Shown here: positions 1 through 11,603 of the stretch, piece by piece
Layout: the number at the start of each line of letters is the position of its first letter
Position numbering within the stretch: position 1 is the first letter of the stretch
From: Diplolepis rosae
Lineage: Eukaryota > Arthropoda > Insecta > Hymenoptera > Diplolepididae
Direction: 5' to 3'
Length of the DNA stretch: 64,000 bases
NCBI GenBank assembly: GCA_030998225.1
Contig: JAPYXD010000714.1
Coordinates: forward strand, 806,001-870,000
Position numbers and translations under genes: made by a program
The notes under the pieces: generated by a model
What the model was told of the DNA's origin: nothing
What the model saw: the letters and a program-made list of their open reading frames with translations, nothing else
Databases searched by the model: none

Positions 1-350
1 AGAATCTTTGGGAGTCACCCAAGCAGCCATTTCAGAACGTTTAAAAGCAGCCGGATACATTCAAAAGCAAAGAAATTGGGTTCCATGTGAACTCAAGCCG
101 AGAGTTGTTGAAAGACAGTTTTGTCATGTCCGAAATGCTTTTGGAACGCCACAAAAAGAAGTCATTTTTGCATCGGATTGTTACTGGTGATGAAAAATGG
201 ACCCATTACGACAACCCCAAGCGTAAAAAATCATATGTGAAACCCGGCCAACCAGCCAAATTAAGGGCAAAGCCGAATATCCATGGCCCGAAGGTAATAC
301 TCTGTATTTGGTGGGATCAGAAGGGTGTCCTGTATTATGTTCTTAGCGCT
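1..350 (+). pseudogene. mariner (DD34D) transposase fragment, truncated and frameshifted
   Basis: Two overlapping frames together read as the middle of a mariner-type transposase. The first (from about 8) covers the end of the helix-turn-helix region. The second carries HRIVTGDEKW, the motif with the first catalytic Asp, then the NPKRKKSY and CIWWDQKGV blocks seen in the intact-length copy near 53 kb. A frameshift near position 110-130 separates them. Homology stops at about 340-350, before the second and third catalytic Asp, and the 5' end lies outside the window. Family transposases are about 340 residues; roughly 110 remain. Dead remnant; family assignment is firm. Confidence 0.85.
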
Positions 351-579
351 ACCCTGTGTCAACAACGGATACGTGACGAGTTTAAGCTCCATGTTTTTTT
401 AATTTTATTGATTCAATTCAAAAGTTTCTTTTATGCTATATATATTATTTGCGTTCTTTCACATAAAAGTATCTCTATTCCATGCGAATTAAAGACATTT
501 TGACGTTAAGTTAGGCATGGTAAGTCCAGAATCAGTTTGTATTTGGTAGAAGGCACACTCAGGTGGAAAAGTCGGAGGC
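351..579. other. AT-rich sequence, no feature seen
   Basis: Sequence downstream of the mariner break. No open frame with recognisable content and no terminal inverted repeat that would mark the element's 3' end. Confidence 0.4.
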
Positions 580-960
580 CTGACAGTTTTTATAAGCGGC
601 GCAGTATTGCGCCAGTTGTAAGTGGGGACTAATTCCAGCACTGCCTGCCAATACTGTGCCAAAAATTGGCATATCACTGGCTTGATACTGGCGAAGTACT
701 GGCGCAGATTTTTTGGCGATACTGGTGAAACTCTGAAATTATACTAGAAGTTGGAATACTTTTGAAATTACAAAATTTCACCAGATAAAATCCAGTCAGT
801 GTCGGCTGCTACTAAACTTCCAGTAATGCTTTAAAGTACCAGCCCAGTACTGACTGCCAACTCCCAGTCGATTTATCATTAGGTGTCTAGCTAGGGCTGA
901 TAGTACTGGACCATTACTTCTTTTAAGTACCAGACCAGTACTGACTCCAACTATCTTATC
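580..960. repeat. Cluster of degenerate CAGTACTGG-type motifs
   Basis: The words ACTGGC, TACTGG and CCAGTACT recur many times within about 350 bp. An imperfect direct repeat (AAGTACCAGMCCAGTACTGA) sits near 831-855 and 925-947. CCAGTACTGG is self-complementary, so the cluster is dense in short palindromes. No coding potential. It could be a decayed tandem repeat or part of an unnamed element. Confidence 0.45.
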
Positions 961-2160
961 CTATCTTATCGCATCTTTGAATAAGATTTGTGAGATGAAA
1001 GTTAGGTTTTATTGATAAAGTATTGTATTAAATGGAAAATTGATTTTATTGCGTTCTGAATAATTCATATATGAATTGTTTCGAACGGATAAGATCAACT
1101 TTTTCTTTTTTTTGACAAATGTCAATTACCCTATCCTTTTTAGTTTGTATTAATAGCATTGTTTTCCATTTATTTGTCATATTATCAGAATACTGAGTTG
1201 TATATATTCAGATATATAAATATATTCAGATGGCTGGTATGAGTAAAGATAAGAAGAATGGTTCCACGTCTGTTATGAGTTTATTTTGTTACAAGTTGAT
1301 AAAAAAAAATTATACACGGAAAAAAATTTGGCACAGATGCTGCCCCTAGCGGTAGAATTGTTGCGTTTACCGGAGGAGAGTTGTGCGACTATACATTTGG
1401 GTATGTTATATTTTAATTCAACATACTCTAGAAAAATATTTGATTGAATAAAACAAAATAGTTTGTTTCAAAGGTTCTTTTTTTATTCAAACAAAAGATT
1501 TATTTGAATTGAATAACATTTGATAATCCAAACAAAATATCTTTGGGCCAAATAAATATTCGTTTAAATCAAATATATTTTCCTTAAAAACAAACAAATT
1601 ATTGCTTTCGTATATGGACAAAGGCATATATATATTTATAGAAAATTGCCATCTAAATCCGGTTTTATACGTGTGTACGAGGAGTTTTTTCCCCGTTTGA
1701 GGGCCGTCTGCCCTCGATAATTTTATGTTTAATTTTTTTCTGAATGCGGTTTTCATTGTGCCAATGTTGATTTATATTGTTAAAATTCAGGGTATACATA
1801 AATAGTCATTAAAGCTAACATTTTATGCAAAAAGTTAATATAAAAATAAATTAAACTAATTGCTGTGAGTAATTGTCCTTAGGTGCCCCATTACAGTTGT
1901 CGATCCCCTACTGTCTATGTTTAATTTCGAATGGTAAACTTGAAATCAAATTTTTTACATTCACTGTTTTCGAAGTTTGAAGCATCTTGAATTTTTAATA
2001 CTGGACTCACATTGCAATCAGCAATCTTGAAGACCCCTAAGTACTTATCTCCTTTATAAATTTGCATTTTTGATCCACCATCTTGAATTTCTACATTCTG
2101 ATCTCAAATTCGCAATAAGTAACCTCGAATACCTACAACCATAATAACACAGACGATGTA
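961..2160. other. AT-rich sequence, no gene recognised
   Basis: Strongly AT-biased. Short open frames here have low-complexity composition and no family resemblance. A 5-bp tandem (CTATCTTATC) sits near 950-970. Confidence 0.4.
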
Positions 2161-2760
2161 CTTTTATTGGAGTAACAATGCCTTTAAAAAATGATTTGAT
2201 TGGCGAGTTCCTTCGCAGGGGCAACTACTAAACTGCGCGTTCCACATTCTATTGTATCGACGAGCATACTCTTAATACCAGCAGATAGAGGTCAGCACTA
2301 GTACTGGTACGATTGGTTGCTACATAGAAAAGACAATATCCGAGTTCAAAAGGCTGACTGACATCTCCGGCGATATAAATCAGGGAAATGCAGAGGTTGC
2401 CAGTCACGATCTTCCAGCTTTAAGACTGACGTTTAGCAGCTGCCGAGACTAATAAAAGTAATTAGTGAGGGTGAGCAGAAACTGACAGTTGAGAACCACT
2501 AATAAATGGTTCAATGGAGAGTAATTCATGGGAGATGAGGATGCCAAGTAACCTGATCTGCTCAACCACATCCGACTGTCGGTCCTTCTTGGAGAGACCC
2601 TCAAGACTTGCTCTTAGTCCAAATTCATAATGACTTGGGGTCAAGTCACTGCCTCGACAGCCTTCGTTAATGCGCCGTTTCTTCTGTCTCGGAGCAAAAA
2701 GAAAGCGGTCTCCTTTGATCATTAACTGCAGTAATGAGGTGACGTCACGCCCACGCCATG
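2161..2760. other. Higher-GC island of unknown origin
   Basis: Composition differs clearly from both flanks. The minus strand holds an 86-codon open frame (2,722-2,462) rich in charged residues that I cannot match to a family; no splice sites or signal peptide were evident. It may be a transposon fragment or a decayed exon. Confidence 0.25.
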
Positions 2761-4995
2761 TTCATTGCATCAAAACATACCAATGACCTGCTGATATAGG
2801 GTTTCACACATAATAGGTGGAGTTTACACAATGCACGCATTTTGCATAACAATTTTTTTATTCTCATCACTTATTTTACGTATGTGTATTTTTTTCTTCA
2901 TATACCTTTGATTCTTACAAATTTTAATACAATAATTTTTATAATTTCAGATAATTAATAAGTTTTGCGTATTTTTCACCATTTTTGAGATATCTTAACT
3001 TTTGAAAAAATTTTAAGCCGAATCAATCCGAAATTTTTTGGATTAAATGAGACTGAAATGAGTAAAATTGCTCTGAATTGTAAATTGAATTGTCGTCGAC
3101 GCAGAATGGTTTGGAAACTGAATTTTTTTTTGAATTTCTATTCAATCTAGATGAAAAGGAGCACACTGTGTTCACTGACAAATTCTCTGCAATTCCACTC
3201 ATTAAACTTGTCGAATATATTGTTTTATGATTTATTGAATAACAAAAGAGTTTTGAACGCTTTATATTAGTTTGTAATAAACCTAATTAAAAAAGCTCAA
3301 CAAGTAGGATTGTATAAAATGTTGCAATGAACAAATTGTCCTATTAATAATTACGATTTAATAAAAATTGAGATTCGTTATAGGGAGTTATAGAAAAAAT
3401 CTAAAATATCAGATAAATAATAATTTTGACTGAAATTATTTTTTTCTACGTAATGTTTCACGTTCTTTTAAAGTGTATTAAAATTGATTACGATCCTATA
3501 CTTTTTGGTTTCTGAAAAGCATGGTTCATTTTAAGGTTATGTCAATTGCTTGATCTCTAAATTTAAAAACTTCTGAAAAATATATATTTTGTAGACAGAT
3601 CTGTATAGGCATTTTTATGTTCCAAGAGTCTTATTCAGTATACTGTATATAGATTGATAGGATTTAATGATAATAATCAAAAGATTATAATGATGAATCA
3701 TTTTCTAGTCAAGTTTCTGTTCCTTTGCAGGTAAAAACAAATTGAATATCAATAAGTGCCTCTAATTCAACCTGCGTCTGCGTCACTTTAACTCGGTTAA
3801 TATCGATTGTTTGAAAAGAGGTATGGAATCAGTTCTTCAAATAAATATCAATTTCATTTCCTTTTGTATGGAGAAATTGAAATAAAATAGATGTCGTTTT
3901 ATTAGACTAACAGGAAGCCATTTGGATCTGAGTTGAAAGTCTTTTTTAAACTATAGGTTGGAATGTATGACTTAATTACTTAAAAAATGTCTTAGGATTT
4001 TACTTTAAGAAATTCATATTTTCTAAAGTTTTTGCAATTATCACTTTATTAATAAGCTCTGATGATATTCTGTATATTTTTCTAAACCTCGATACCCATT
4101 AAGGAAACGCTGTGAAAGCTGAATTTATAAAATTAAATGTCTTTTTTATCCTGTTATTCTTATTTACATGAATAGTCTATCAACTGAACTGCCGCTCACT
4201 TTGAAATTTCTTAAATCGATTTCTGACAGTTTCCATTCACAGATTCTTTGTCGCTCATCGCCTCTTCAAAATTCAACTGCTCTCTTCGTGTATACGTAAT
4301 CTGAATTTTCATCGTCTTCAGAATAAGTGTCGGAAGAAACTACTGTTTTAAAATTCCGCTGATTGTAAGTAAATTCTACAGCAACAGGTTTAAAAGTTCT
4401 ATACATTTTTTCTAAAGCTAACGTCGTTTCTTACAAAACATCAACACTATTATAATTATTTATACAACGCAATAAAACACGTTCAATATTTTTTGTCAAA
4501 TAAAATTTAAAACGATTAACTTTTATTTCTAGGGTATTCAATGCTTTTAATGTAACAAACAACAATTAGACCTCCGGTGATCGAAAGACTAAAATTTGTC
4601 CATGGGTGAATACGGTTATGATTACAAAAAAAAAACTGATGCCTCTGAAATTATAAGAACTATTTGAGCAAACATTATAAGTTATATATAACTTGTAATA
4701 CATATATATGTATATTGAGACGGCTCAGTTTTAATTGAAATGCCATTACAAATAAAATCAATAACTAGTAAAAGAGAGAATGTTCAAAATCCACTCACTT
4801 AGAAAAAAAATCGTATTAGAAACCTAAATTAATGCATGTATTTCAGCGTCCAATTGACAGATTTTGACAAACAATCAAGAATCGATTAAGTCGCTAAACA
4901 CGCCTAAGGAACGTATGTCAATCGGACGCGTCGCGATTAAGTTTAAACCGCCCATTTTCGTTCATAGGAACAGACAGCGCTACTCTACGCTACCC
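2761..4995. other. AT-rich sequence, no gene recognised
   Basis: Over 2 kb of AT-rich sequence with frequent stops in all frames. No inverted repeat, promoter-like element or RNA gene stood out. Confidence 0.4.
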
Positions 4996-5045
4996 CCCAC
5001 TGAGGTTAAGCTACCACGGGTGTGGTCACTGGTCGGATGGGTGTC
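4996..5045 (+). repeat. 5S rRNA-like sequence (pseudogene or 5S-derived SINE head)
   Basis: A gap-free stretch of 50 bases resembles the internal control region of eukaryotic 5S rRNA. GAGGTTAAGC corresponds to the A-box side and GGTCGGATGGGTG to the C-box side, at the correct spacing. About two thirds of positions agree with the 5S sequence I compared from memory, and the promoter cores are the best-kept parts. The 5' third of 5S is not recognisable. 5S-derived promoters are known from SINE3-type retroposons, so this may be a SINE head rather than a dead 5S gene. An open frame crossing it (4,864-5,100) is coincidental. Confidence 0.5.
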
Positions 5046-5055
5046 TCGTGATAAT

Positions 5056-5840
5056 ATTTTTTTGTATTATTCATTGCCTTTTTTTTATTATGATAATTGA
5101 GAATTTACTTTTTTCTGTTTTGGTTTTCTTTTATAAGAGTGGGTAACACGATTTGCATGCTCAGGTTATCGCTAATAATGTTCTTTTCCCGCAAATAATT
5201 AAATTAGTACTCCTTGTTTGCTTGACATATAAAATTTAAACTAAATTATTATTTTGTTATTATTTATTAATATTCAGATGTAAATATACTATAATTATTC
5301 ATGTTCTTAATATTTTTAAATCTGTATTCGCTAAGATTAGACGTTAATTCTGGCTATGTATTTAATATTGTTTTTCAAATATAAATTATCGACCAATGAG
5401 CGATCGCAGGACGCGTGGATCATTTTCCCTTCTAGACGAGACGCGTTCAGCAGGGAAGCGCTGTCTTCTTCATACGTATGAGACGGTTTCTCCTTCTTGT
5501 ACGCACCAATCTTCTAATGCATCCACCGGGTGCATGATGCACTTTTTGGTTAAGAAAAGCATACCTTCGTGACCGCAAAAACGGCAGCTTTCTTTGGACG
5601 TTTGAACGCATGTTTAAAACCATCTAGAAAGAGTTAAAAAAATCGTGTAGAAATCTTTTAATTTATCGATTGAACTATCCTAGATCGTGGTCGCTAATGA
5701 AGACGCGCGCGTATCTAGTTAAAGTGAGAATCCACCAAGGAGGTGAAAATCAAAGCTTACGAGGTTGGTTACCGATCCTCGAAATTCATTTCAGGGATGC
5801 AGAATCTTAGCAGTTACGAGTCGCGCGAGAACCCCCGTGG
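5056..5840. other. Mixed-composition intergenic sequence
   Basis: AT-rich with a moderately GC-rich patch at about 5,400-5,800 containing several ACGCG words. No coding region, RNA gene or repeat boundary recognised. Confidence 0.3.
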
Positions 5841-5845
5841 TTATG

Positions 5846-6384
5846 TTAACAGAATCTCATCGGAAATACTCCCAGTCTTTTCTTAGTTAGGGACCAACGA
5901 GTTCTCTTTAAAAAAAAATAATAATGTTGAGATGGGGATTTGTTCAAAGAGTTATGATTCAATGCTAGGTTCGCAATTTTCTTTTTTTTTGGGACCTCCA
6001 CTTGGTTAGCTTGACTGGTGCCACCAGTAATATGCACTCTCATATCGAGAGACACAGTGAACATGGCACTCCCCAAAAACAAAACTAAAATTAAAAGGAA
6101 TGAAAAGTTCAATAGGAGTCAAATCCCTGTAGGGAACTCCACCTGGAGAACGTTGACTTTCAACAGCTTATCCGTTGGGTGAAACCTACCAAGTGACACA
6201 TCGGGATTAAATTCAAATCAGAGTTGACAAGAAAATGATGAGCCACTCCGGGCTTGTATTTTTCTATATTTTTATAATACTGGTTAACTGATGCCTCTGA
6301 TTCCTTTAAATAATAATCAATTTTTGAATTATTAGGAGTGGGAAAAGAAAATTCTACTATGAAGGGTACTGAAAACATGATCAA
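5846..6384 (-). other. Possible decayed two-exon gene fragment
   Basis: On the minus strand an open frame at 6,384-6,160 contains a non-repetitive, protein-like stretch (SEASVNQYYKNIEKYKPGV). It ends at a good splice-donor-like GTAGGT near 6,188. A TTTTAATTTTAG acceptor-like site lies about 90 bp further on, followed by a second open frame (to 5,846). Read alone, that frame would start with a hydrophobic, signal-peptide-like N-terminus (MNFSFLLILVLFLGSAMF). The two frames do not join cleanly: a splice at those sites soon meets a stop. I do not recognise either peptide. It may be a pseudogene, or coincidence. Confidence 0.2.
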
Positions 6385-6449
6385 CTAAAGAACTCATTGG
6401 TCAACGAATATTTTATTACCACAAGTAGGATAGCCCACAAAAATTAGAA

Positions 6450-7469
6450 AGGGTGGATAGACGTAGTATAATAACTCGTAAATAAAATCCCATGTTTCGA
6501 GACAAAAAAAAGAAACAAGCTTGAAACGTTTGAAATTTCGTCAATTCAAGCAATAAAATGTGAGTTTTTTTATGTCACCACACGTCAAAATAAAGACTGA
6601 TTTCGCGAAATTTTCTTTCGTTCGTGAATTCCCATTATGAATTCTGAACAGGTAATGTAAACCAAAATAGGTCGAAATTAGCCTCTTAAAAATATAAAAA
6701 TTTGGAATTTGAATCGTGCTAAAAGCAAAATTTTGAATTATAGTTTTGGTTTGACTTTAAGAGAATTTTGAGTTTGTATATGATATAAATTTGAATTCTG
6801 AATATAAAAATTATCATAATGACTGCTGAAGAAAGAATACACCTGCGCAATCGATACTCAAGGGAAACTATTCTAGTCTATTGGAAATCTGGCGACAGAG
6901 ATTTGCTTAAATTGAAATAAAAAGATTATACAATCTGGCATTCGACATTGAAAGGAATTTTGACGATTCGGTGCTTTAATGATTTCATCAAACCAACTAG
7001 ATAGCCAACATGCTTCACAACTGCTGTTGGCAAAACAAGGCTTGCATAAAGAAGCATATATATATGTAGAGTAGAGTATAACGTGTAATGTGGCATATCG
7101 AGTGTGTGCAAAACGAGTCAGATGAAATATGATGATGGTGTTCCAGAAATCACAATGACAATAATAATGTCATTATTGCAGTGGGCTTCTTCGGTGTTTG
7201 GAGCCCAAGTAAGACATTTGTCATAACGACCACTCATAACTTATCAGATCTCATCATCAGTAATGTTTCTTATTACTTACTCTCTTGCTCAATCTATATA
7301 TGGGCGATTTCACGTCAAAATTATAACCAAATTTTTGATTGCGCTGAAATTTTTTTCCTCGTTCTATAGACGATAAAAAAGGACACGTATTTTTTTATTC
7401 AATATGATATTTATATTTTTCGAGATATCGATTCTTGAATTTTTCGGTCCCAAAAAAAGTCCCAAAAAA
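6450..7469. other. AT-rich sequence, no gene recognised
   Basis: No supported gene. The short frames at 6,926-7,111 and 7,181-7,369 have no recognisable content. Confidence 0.35.
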
Positions 7470-7790
7470 GAGCATGTTTTGTTTTGAACATGTTACAGTC
7501 TTTAAAAATCCTTTGATAGTTTTTTTACGCAGTTTATATGAATCAAGGTCGAGGAAATAATGATAGATTCCAACAAAACTCTGTTTAATTCAAAAATAGG
7601 CAATTGCATCACAATCATTATTAAGATATTAATAATAATTGTGATGGAATTTGTTGATGCCTATTTTTGAATTAAACAGAGTTTTGTTGGAATCTATCAT
7701 TATTTCCTCGAACTTGAGTCATATAAACTGCGTAAAAAACCTATCAAAGGATTGTAGAAGACTGTAACATGTTCAAAACAAAACATGCTC
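7470..7790. repeat. 321-bp near-perfect palindrome (fold-back element)
   Basis: The left half (from GAGCATGTTTTG at 7,470) and the right half (to CAAAACATGCTC at 7,790) are reverse complements over roughly 150 bp each, with only scattered mismatches. The pairing continues to within a few bases of the centre at about 7,630, so there is almost no loop. I could not find convincing flanking target-site duplications. It fits a fold-back or MITE-type element, or an inverted duplication. No coding capacity. Confidence 0.85.
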
Positions 7791-8449
7791 GGCTCCGTTA
7801 TTCGCCCGCGCCACCCAGCTCACTTGTGCGTGAGATAGAATATTATAAATTATTTCAAATTAATCAGTTGAGTTTTATAATTTCTGCCACTGCCTACATT
7901 ATCGGACAATCACTAGTCACGTATCAGACAGGGTACGTTGCCGACAGGTGTCCTCGTAGAAAATTTCAAACTCTTATATCGCAAATAAAATCAAATTAAA
8001 TTAAAATTGGAAGAATCTCAGCTCAGTCAAAAGCGTCTTTTTCCGAAAGAAAGATTTCAAAATTCTTTAAATTATAAATCATATTGAATAAAGCATTCAA
8101 CCGCCCACTTTTAAAATTTGAGGCAATATTCTACATGCTATAATAACAAATTACAGAAAATATTATTCAAATCGGAGAGGGCCTTTTCAAAATATTTCAA
8201 ATTCGAAAAGCATTTTCAGATTTCCAGAAGCTCGTTAAGAGAGCACATCGTATGATCGATGACGTCATTTTACACGTTGTGTTCGTTTATAATATTTCAA
8301 TTCTCTCGCAAAATAAATTTCGATATTTCCCGTGATTGAAATTTACTCGGAACTGTTATTTAATATTGTCAAAGCCTAAAAAGTCATTTTTCATGCTATA
8401 GCATTGGACATTTTTTTAAAATACTGTAATTTTTTTTGCCGATCTCTTC
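7791..8449. other. AT-rich sequence, no gene recognised
   Basis: An open frame at 7,769-7,999 starts inside the palindrome arm and has no recognisable product. The rest is AT-rich with frequent stops. Confidence 0.35.
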
Positions 8450-8514
8450 TTCATCTTCAGGTCGGCTGTGACATTCAAAATTGGAATTAATGGTTTATGA
8501 ACAATCGAAATTCA

Positions 8515-8590
8515 AAATTTGTCTTAAGGAGGGATCGAACCTGCTACCTATCGCTTGCTGCAACACTAGGCTATGACGCCACTGCCTAAG
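8515..8590 (-). repeat. tRNA-derived SINE head
   Basis: On the minus strand a pol III A box (TAGCCTAGTGT) is followed about 35 nt later by a full-consensus B box (GGTTCGATCCC), the spacing of a tRNA gene. The cloverleaf is imperfect (the T-stem does not pair fully and no clean anticodon stem forms). I therefore call this a tRNA-derived retroposon head, not a tRNA gene. The SINE body would lie at lower coordinates. Sequence at about 8,700-8,770 reappears inverted near 30,895-30,975. Confidence 0.6.
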
Positions 8591-8788
8591 CTATTGCATT
8601 CGGTGCAGCAGAAGGAAAATCGGACCCTTATAACAACATCATAGAAATAGTGCCATAGTACAATTCGGAAAACGAGATTTCGAAAATCAGAACATGATTT
8701 TCCGAAGTATTTACTAATTTTTCCAAAGCATTTCAGTCGATTATGTCGATAATTAGAAGAGTGTATCACTCATCGTGATTGAGAATTA

Positions 8789-8953
8789 ACGTCATTCAAG
8801 ACTACATGGAATTTTCAATATATATTTTGAAAACATTTTCTGTGAAAAAAGGAATGTTTCCACTCCACTGGGTATTGAAGCGTTTCTTTTTCCACAGAAA
8901 ATTTTTTCAAAATATATATTGAAAATTCCATCTAGTCTTAAATGATGTTAAAT
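8789..8953. repeat. Small fold-back element, family shared with 30.6 kb
   Basis: Two ~60-bp arms are inverted copies around a centre near 8,870. Each carries the words TTTTCTGTG/CACAGAAAA and ATGGAATTTTCAATATA or its complement. The arm ends read AAGACTA/TAGTCTTA next to an ACGTTAA-like flank. The same arms occur at 30,575-30,850. Non-coding, MITE-like. Confidence 0.65.
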
Positions 8954-8954
8954 G

Positions 8955-9040
8955 TAAATCAAGCTTTCCCTTTTTCACAGAAAAATATTTCAAAGTATAT
9001 GTTGAAAATTCCATCTAGTCTTAAACGACGTTAATTGAGG
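8955..9040. repeat. Partial second copy of the fold-back arm
   Basis: Repeats TTTTTCACAGAAAA, TTGAAAATTCCATC and TAGTCTTAAACGACG from the preceding element in the same orientation as its right arm, so it is a solo arm or a tandem truncated copy. Confidence 0.55.
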
Positions 9041-9499
9041 AAAAGTAATGTTACGCGCGAATGAAAATAAAGGAAATTTTCCCTTACTTTTGTACTCCCG
9101 AATTAATATAGCTCGGAAGGATTTCTATGCTGTATTAATTCACGACTTATAGGCGGGCCCAGTTCGCATTTTTGCTACCTTGTATCGCTCGTAACTTGAG
9201 CGCTTCTTGATAACCGACTCGACTCAGCATTCATGGGGCAACGAGTTGGTTCAAGCCAAGTATAAACCGAGTAAGAGAAGAATTGGGAAAAATGACTGGA
9301 AATAATATATAAGTCGAGGAAGGCTTCTCAAGGACATGGAAAAGAAATAAGGGGAATCAATTTATGAATTTCAGGACGAATGATTCTTCTCATTTAAGGC
9401 CTATGTAGCTGTGTATGACAGGCTTCTCAACATAGGGATAAAATTCGCAACCTTGAATCATATTATACCAAAATTGCGTGATGAAGGTACAAATATGCA
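9041..9499. other. Intergenic sequence, no gene recognised
   Basis: Nothing supported beyond a moderate GC rise at about 9,150-9,260. Confidence 0.3.
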
Positions 9500-9552
9500 T
9501 CTATATATATATATGTATGTATGTATGTATGTGTTTGTGTATGTGTATACAA
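9500..9552. repeat. TA/TATG microsatellite
   Basis: A (TA)n run passes into perfect (TATG)n and then degenerate TGTG units. Confidence 0.9.
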
Positions 9553-9821
9553 TATTTTTATATATACACGGTCATCTTATATGCTACCTCTACGCAGTTC
9601 TCACACGAGGACAAAATTATAAAAAAATGAGAGAGCGCGGGGGAATGAGTAGGTACAGACGTTATACGATAAGCTCGCACTCGTGTTACGGATAAGACAA
9701 AAGCAAGGCAGGAATTAGAATACTGAGATGAACTGTTCAATCGCGGCTTTGCACTTTTGAGGGGTCTATTTCATATATTTTAGGATACCTGAAATTCAGA
9801 ACTCATGTCTTCAGGTACATA

Positions 9822-10469
9822 AGGTAAAAGCACCAATAGCCGGACAGTACCCAATAACCGGACAGAGCCATGAATTTTTCTAAAAATTAGAGATTTATGA
9901 ATCACTTATCGCTATTTTGGTGTACCGTATACAAACCTCGAAATGTACACTTTAAAAAAGTGAAAAATTTGTTGAATTAAAAATTAAAACTTCGCCAAGA
10001 AAACAAAATTTCTCTACTGAAGCACAAGGCTGGTCGAAATGTAGCGAAATCTACTCTATAAACAAACTGACACGTTGTCTTCGTTAAGCAAATAACATTT
10101 ACATTTACCCTCATTTTTCATTTTAATACGTGTTACACTAAAGTCAAATACTTCATCTAAACCTTAATATTTTTCAAAATTAAAAAACATTTTCCTTTAA
10201 TTAAATATTCTAAATACGGTTATTAGGTCAATGAATCTTCGTTTTGCCTAATAACCGAACGCGTGTCCGGAGTTACATTGCACTGATTTTGTTTTCGCTC
10301 TAGTCGACGGACGAAAAGGTTATTACAAAAAAGAATGCGAATTTTAAAAAGTACTGTTGATATTTTCAAGAAATGTAGTAAGTATTTGATTGTTTTCCAT
10401 TCATAGAACGATTAATACAAAAAATTGAATGACATTTCCTTAGACGTCCGGCTTTTGGTGCTTTTACCT
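9822..10469. mobile_element. TA-flanked MITE, Tc1/mariner-superfamily type
   Basis: Terminal inverted repeats of about 25 bp (starting AGGTAAAAGCACCAATAGCC) match at 23 of 25 positions between 9,822-9,846 and 10,445-10,469. A TA dinucleotide abuts both ends (9,820-9,821 and 10,470-10,471), the target duplication of Tc1/mariner elements. Length is 648 bp. Internal sequence is AT-rich, repeats the CCTAATAACCG motif and has no transposase frame, so the element is non-autonomous. Its termini begin AGGTRAA like those of the MITE at 44.3 kb. Confidence 0.85.
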
Positions 10470-10471
10470 TA

Positions 10472-11307
10472 ATGACCTTTGACAAAAGTTCTGAATAAAA
10501 TAAGTCATAAGTGGAATTGCTATTCATAAAGAGAAAATAAATGAGAGCGTGCGGAGCATGAGTAAGAAGGGGAGGGATGTTTAGCACATTATAAGAATGA
10601 ACACGAAAGAGAGGGGAAAGAAGCGATGCAAGAGAGAATGAATCCTGGAGGACAGAGAGAGAGAGCTATCTCCCTGCTGCTTAAGCTAGCATCTCGCGTT
10701 AAAACCACCTTTCTGCTTTTGCTTGCTTCCATCTTTCGTCCGCCCAGGCGCGCACTAATGAAAGCAGATATATGCATATATTTAATCCGATTTCATGACT
10801 GCCACGATACGGTTCTGCGCTTGGCGTAAGGTCCAGCATATAACTACCCCTTCCCATACCCTGCCACCATCCGAGCCTAAATGCTTATACCGGCTGACCT
10901 ACCACAACCAATCCACGTGCTTTTAAAGACCTAAAATAAATTGTCTGGGACAATGAAATTGTTTTAGTGACAATGTTATTAATACAACAATCACGAATAA
11001 TAATTAAAAGCTAAACCATTTCAATTTAAACTAAAATAAAAGAAACTAAATATCGTTTCTGGAATACTTATGGATGTGTATCAAATGGTAGTACGCAGCC
11101 ACTTCCTTTTGCTAAGATAGCAAGGATGAAGGTATCCAATGACACTTATGGGTCAGCAAAAGCCGGATTACTATATTTCAGCATTCACATAGTTTCCCAC
11201 GTACCCCTGCCACATTTATTTCGTCCAATCCAAAACTCCTAAACAAAAAAAAATCCCTACCATTCTCACCTGGCGATGAGCTTAAGAGTTGGATCTAAAC
11301 CAGGCCA
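10472..11307. other. Intergenic sequence with a short (GA)n run
   Basis: A GAGAGAGAG run lies near 10,660. The overlapping frames at 10,589-10,829 are shadows of this purine-rich, moderately GC-rich patch. No gene recognised. Confidence 0.3.
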
Positions 11308-11603
11308 ATTCGCAGCAGTGTGTCCAGATTTGACACGCGAACGTTACGCACACAACGCCAACAGCAGTACGTATGTGAGAATGATTGCGCGCGCAGCGTA
11401 GTGTGTCTGCTATTCGCGGTGGTTCTCTGAGATTTCTTTGATTTTCTCTCCTTGACATGGAGCCTTCAACCAGAAAAAACTCAGAGAACCACTGCGAACA
11501 GCAGACACACTACGCTGCGCGCGCAACCATTCTCACGTACGTACTGCTGTTGGCGTTGTGTGCGTAACGTTCGCGTGTCAAATCTGGACACACTGATTCG
11601 CAG
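11308..11603. mobile_element. hAT-type MITE with 8-bp target-site duplication
   Basis: Two 116-bp arms (11,316-11,431 and 11,480-11,595) are nearly perfect inverted repeats around a 48-bp spacer. The arms begin CAGTGTGTCC, a hAT-like terminus, and are immediately flanked by a perfect 8-bp direct repeat, ATTCGCAG (11,308-11,315 and 11,596-11,603). An 8-bp target duplication with CAG-starting ends is the hAT signature. The coordinates given include the duplication; the element itself is 280 bp. No coding capacity. The near-identity of the arms and the duplication suggests recent insertion. Confidence 0.92.

Noticed and set aside
4864..5100. 78-codon frame over the 5S-like patch
   Set aside because: Composition follows the 5S-like sequence; no protein resemblance.
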